DNA of 5,069 nucleotides from Lysobacterales bacterium CG_4_10_14_3_um_filter_64_11 (lineage in GTDB: Bacteria > Pseudomonadota > Gammaproteobacteria > Xanthomonadales > Xanthomonadaceae): the NCBI GenBank assembly GCA_002782905.1, contig PFJA01000148.1, forward strand, positions 1-5,069, read 5' to 3'. Of the stretch, positions 4,969 to 5,069 are shown one piece after another. A program made the translations under genes and the position numbers. Each line of letters begins with the position of its first letter. Position 1 is the first letter of the stretch. The notes under the pieces were generated by a model. That model had not been told where the DNA came from. It saw only the letters and a list, made by a program, of their open reading frames with translations, and ran no database searches.

Positions 4969-5045
4969 GCACGCAGTGCCGGCGAAACCCGGGGCACGCA
5001 GTGCCGGCGAAACCCGAGGCACGCAGTGCCGGCGAAACCCGGGGC
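4956..5045 (+). repeat. 25-bp tandem repeat, about 3.6 copies
   Basis: The unit begins GGCGAAACCCGGGG and ends CACGCAGTGCC. Full copies are 4956-4980, 4981-5005 and 5006-5030; a partial copy is 5031-5045. Copy 3 differs from copies 1 and 2 by one base (GAGG for GGGG). Each unit contains the distal REP arm AACCCGGG and a mini-hairpin GGCAC-GCA-GTGCC. The array therefore looks like repeated duplication of the distal half of REP copy 2 with a changed apical stem. Confidence 0.93.
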
Positions 5046-5066
5046 TGCGGCCTCAACCCGGGCTAC
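5038..5066 (-). repeat. GTAG-type REP element, copy 3 (rearranged)
   Basis: Read on the minus strand: GTAG, CCCGGGTT (5055-5062), GAGGCCGCAGC, then CCCGGG (5038-5043). The distal arm is merged with the last partial 25-bp unit, so only the self-complementary CCCGGG core pairs. This looks like a recombination joint at the shared CCCGGG. Confidence 0.55.
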
Positions 5067-5069
5067 ACC
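5043..5069 (+). repeat. 27-bp direct repeat, copy 2, at window edge
   Basis: Identical to 4860-4886 over 27 bases and cut off by the window end at the point where the first copy runs into the ACC microsatellite. The array probably continues beyond the window. Confidence 0.85.

Noticed and set aside
4956..5045. CRISPR array
   Set aside because: The 25-bp units are directly contiguous with no spacers between them, and there is no cas gene. It is a tandem repeat.

Overview
The window is about 5 kb of GC-rich DNA that reads as chromosomal sequence of a gammaproteobacterium, most likely Xanthomonadales (Rhodanobacteraceae or Lysobacteraceae-like). The basis is the high GC content, an OmpW porin with an FNR-type box, a BlaI / M56-peptidase pair whose peptidase ends in a TonB-type domain, and GTAG-type palindromic repeats like those described in Stenotrophomonas. 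The order-level assignment is an inference.

Layout: the first 33 bases are the 3' end of a tRNA with encoded CCA (leucine or phenylalanine type). A non-coding stretch follows, holding a long imperfect hairpin (96-148) and the minus-strand intrinsic terminator of ompW (182-212). On the minus strand lies an OmpW-family outer-membrane protein (255-866, GTG start). Its FNR/ANR-like site (931-944) is placed for class II activation. Directly upstream on the same strand is a 649-residue member of the acetyl-CoA hydrolase/transferase family (972-2921) that appears to lack the catalytic glutamate of the CoA-transferases. A weak terminator hairpin separates the two genes and abuts the FNR box.

The divergent intergenic region (2922-3198) holds a palindromic MITE/REP-like element (3045-3135) and a well-formed promoter whose spacer contains a perfect 16-bp BlaI/MecI-type operator. 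It drives a plus-strand operon: a BlaI-family repressor (3199-3588) overlapping by 11 bases an M56/BlaR1-type membrane metalloprotease fused to a periplasmic TonB C-terminal-like domain (3578-4807). The expected logic is autorepression by BlaI and relief through signal-dependent action of the protease, but the protease has no penicillin-binding sensor domain, so the signal is unknown. Promoter geometry and the lack of a Shine-Dalgarno suggest that the BlaI mRNA is leaderless.

The last 260 bases are a composite repeat region: GTAG-type REP hairpins in both orientations, a (ACC)12 microsatellite between an inverted pair, a 25-bp tandem repeat of about 3.6 copies, and a 27-bp sequence that recurs exactly at the window edge. 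No CRISPR array, insertion sequence or phage gene is visible. The items most worth following are the glutamate-less CoA-transferase homologue, the BlaI / M56-TonB circuit with its operator, and the REP/microsatellite array.
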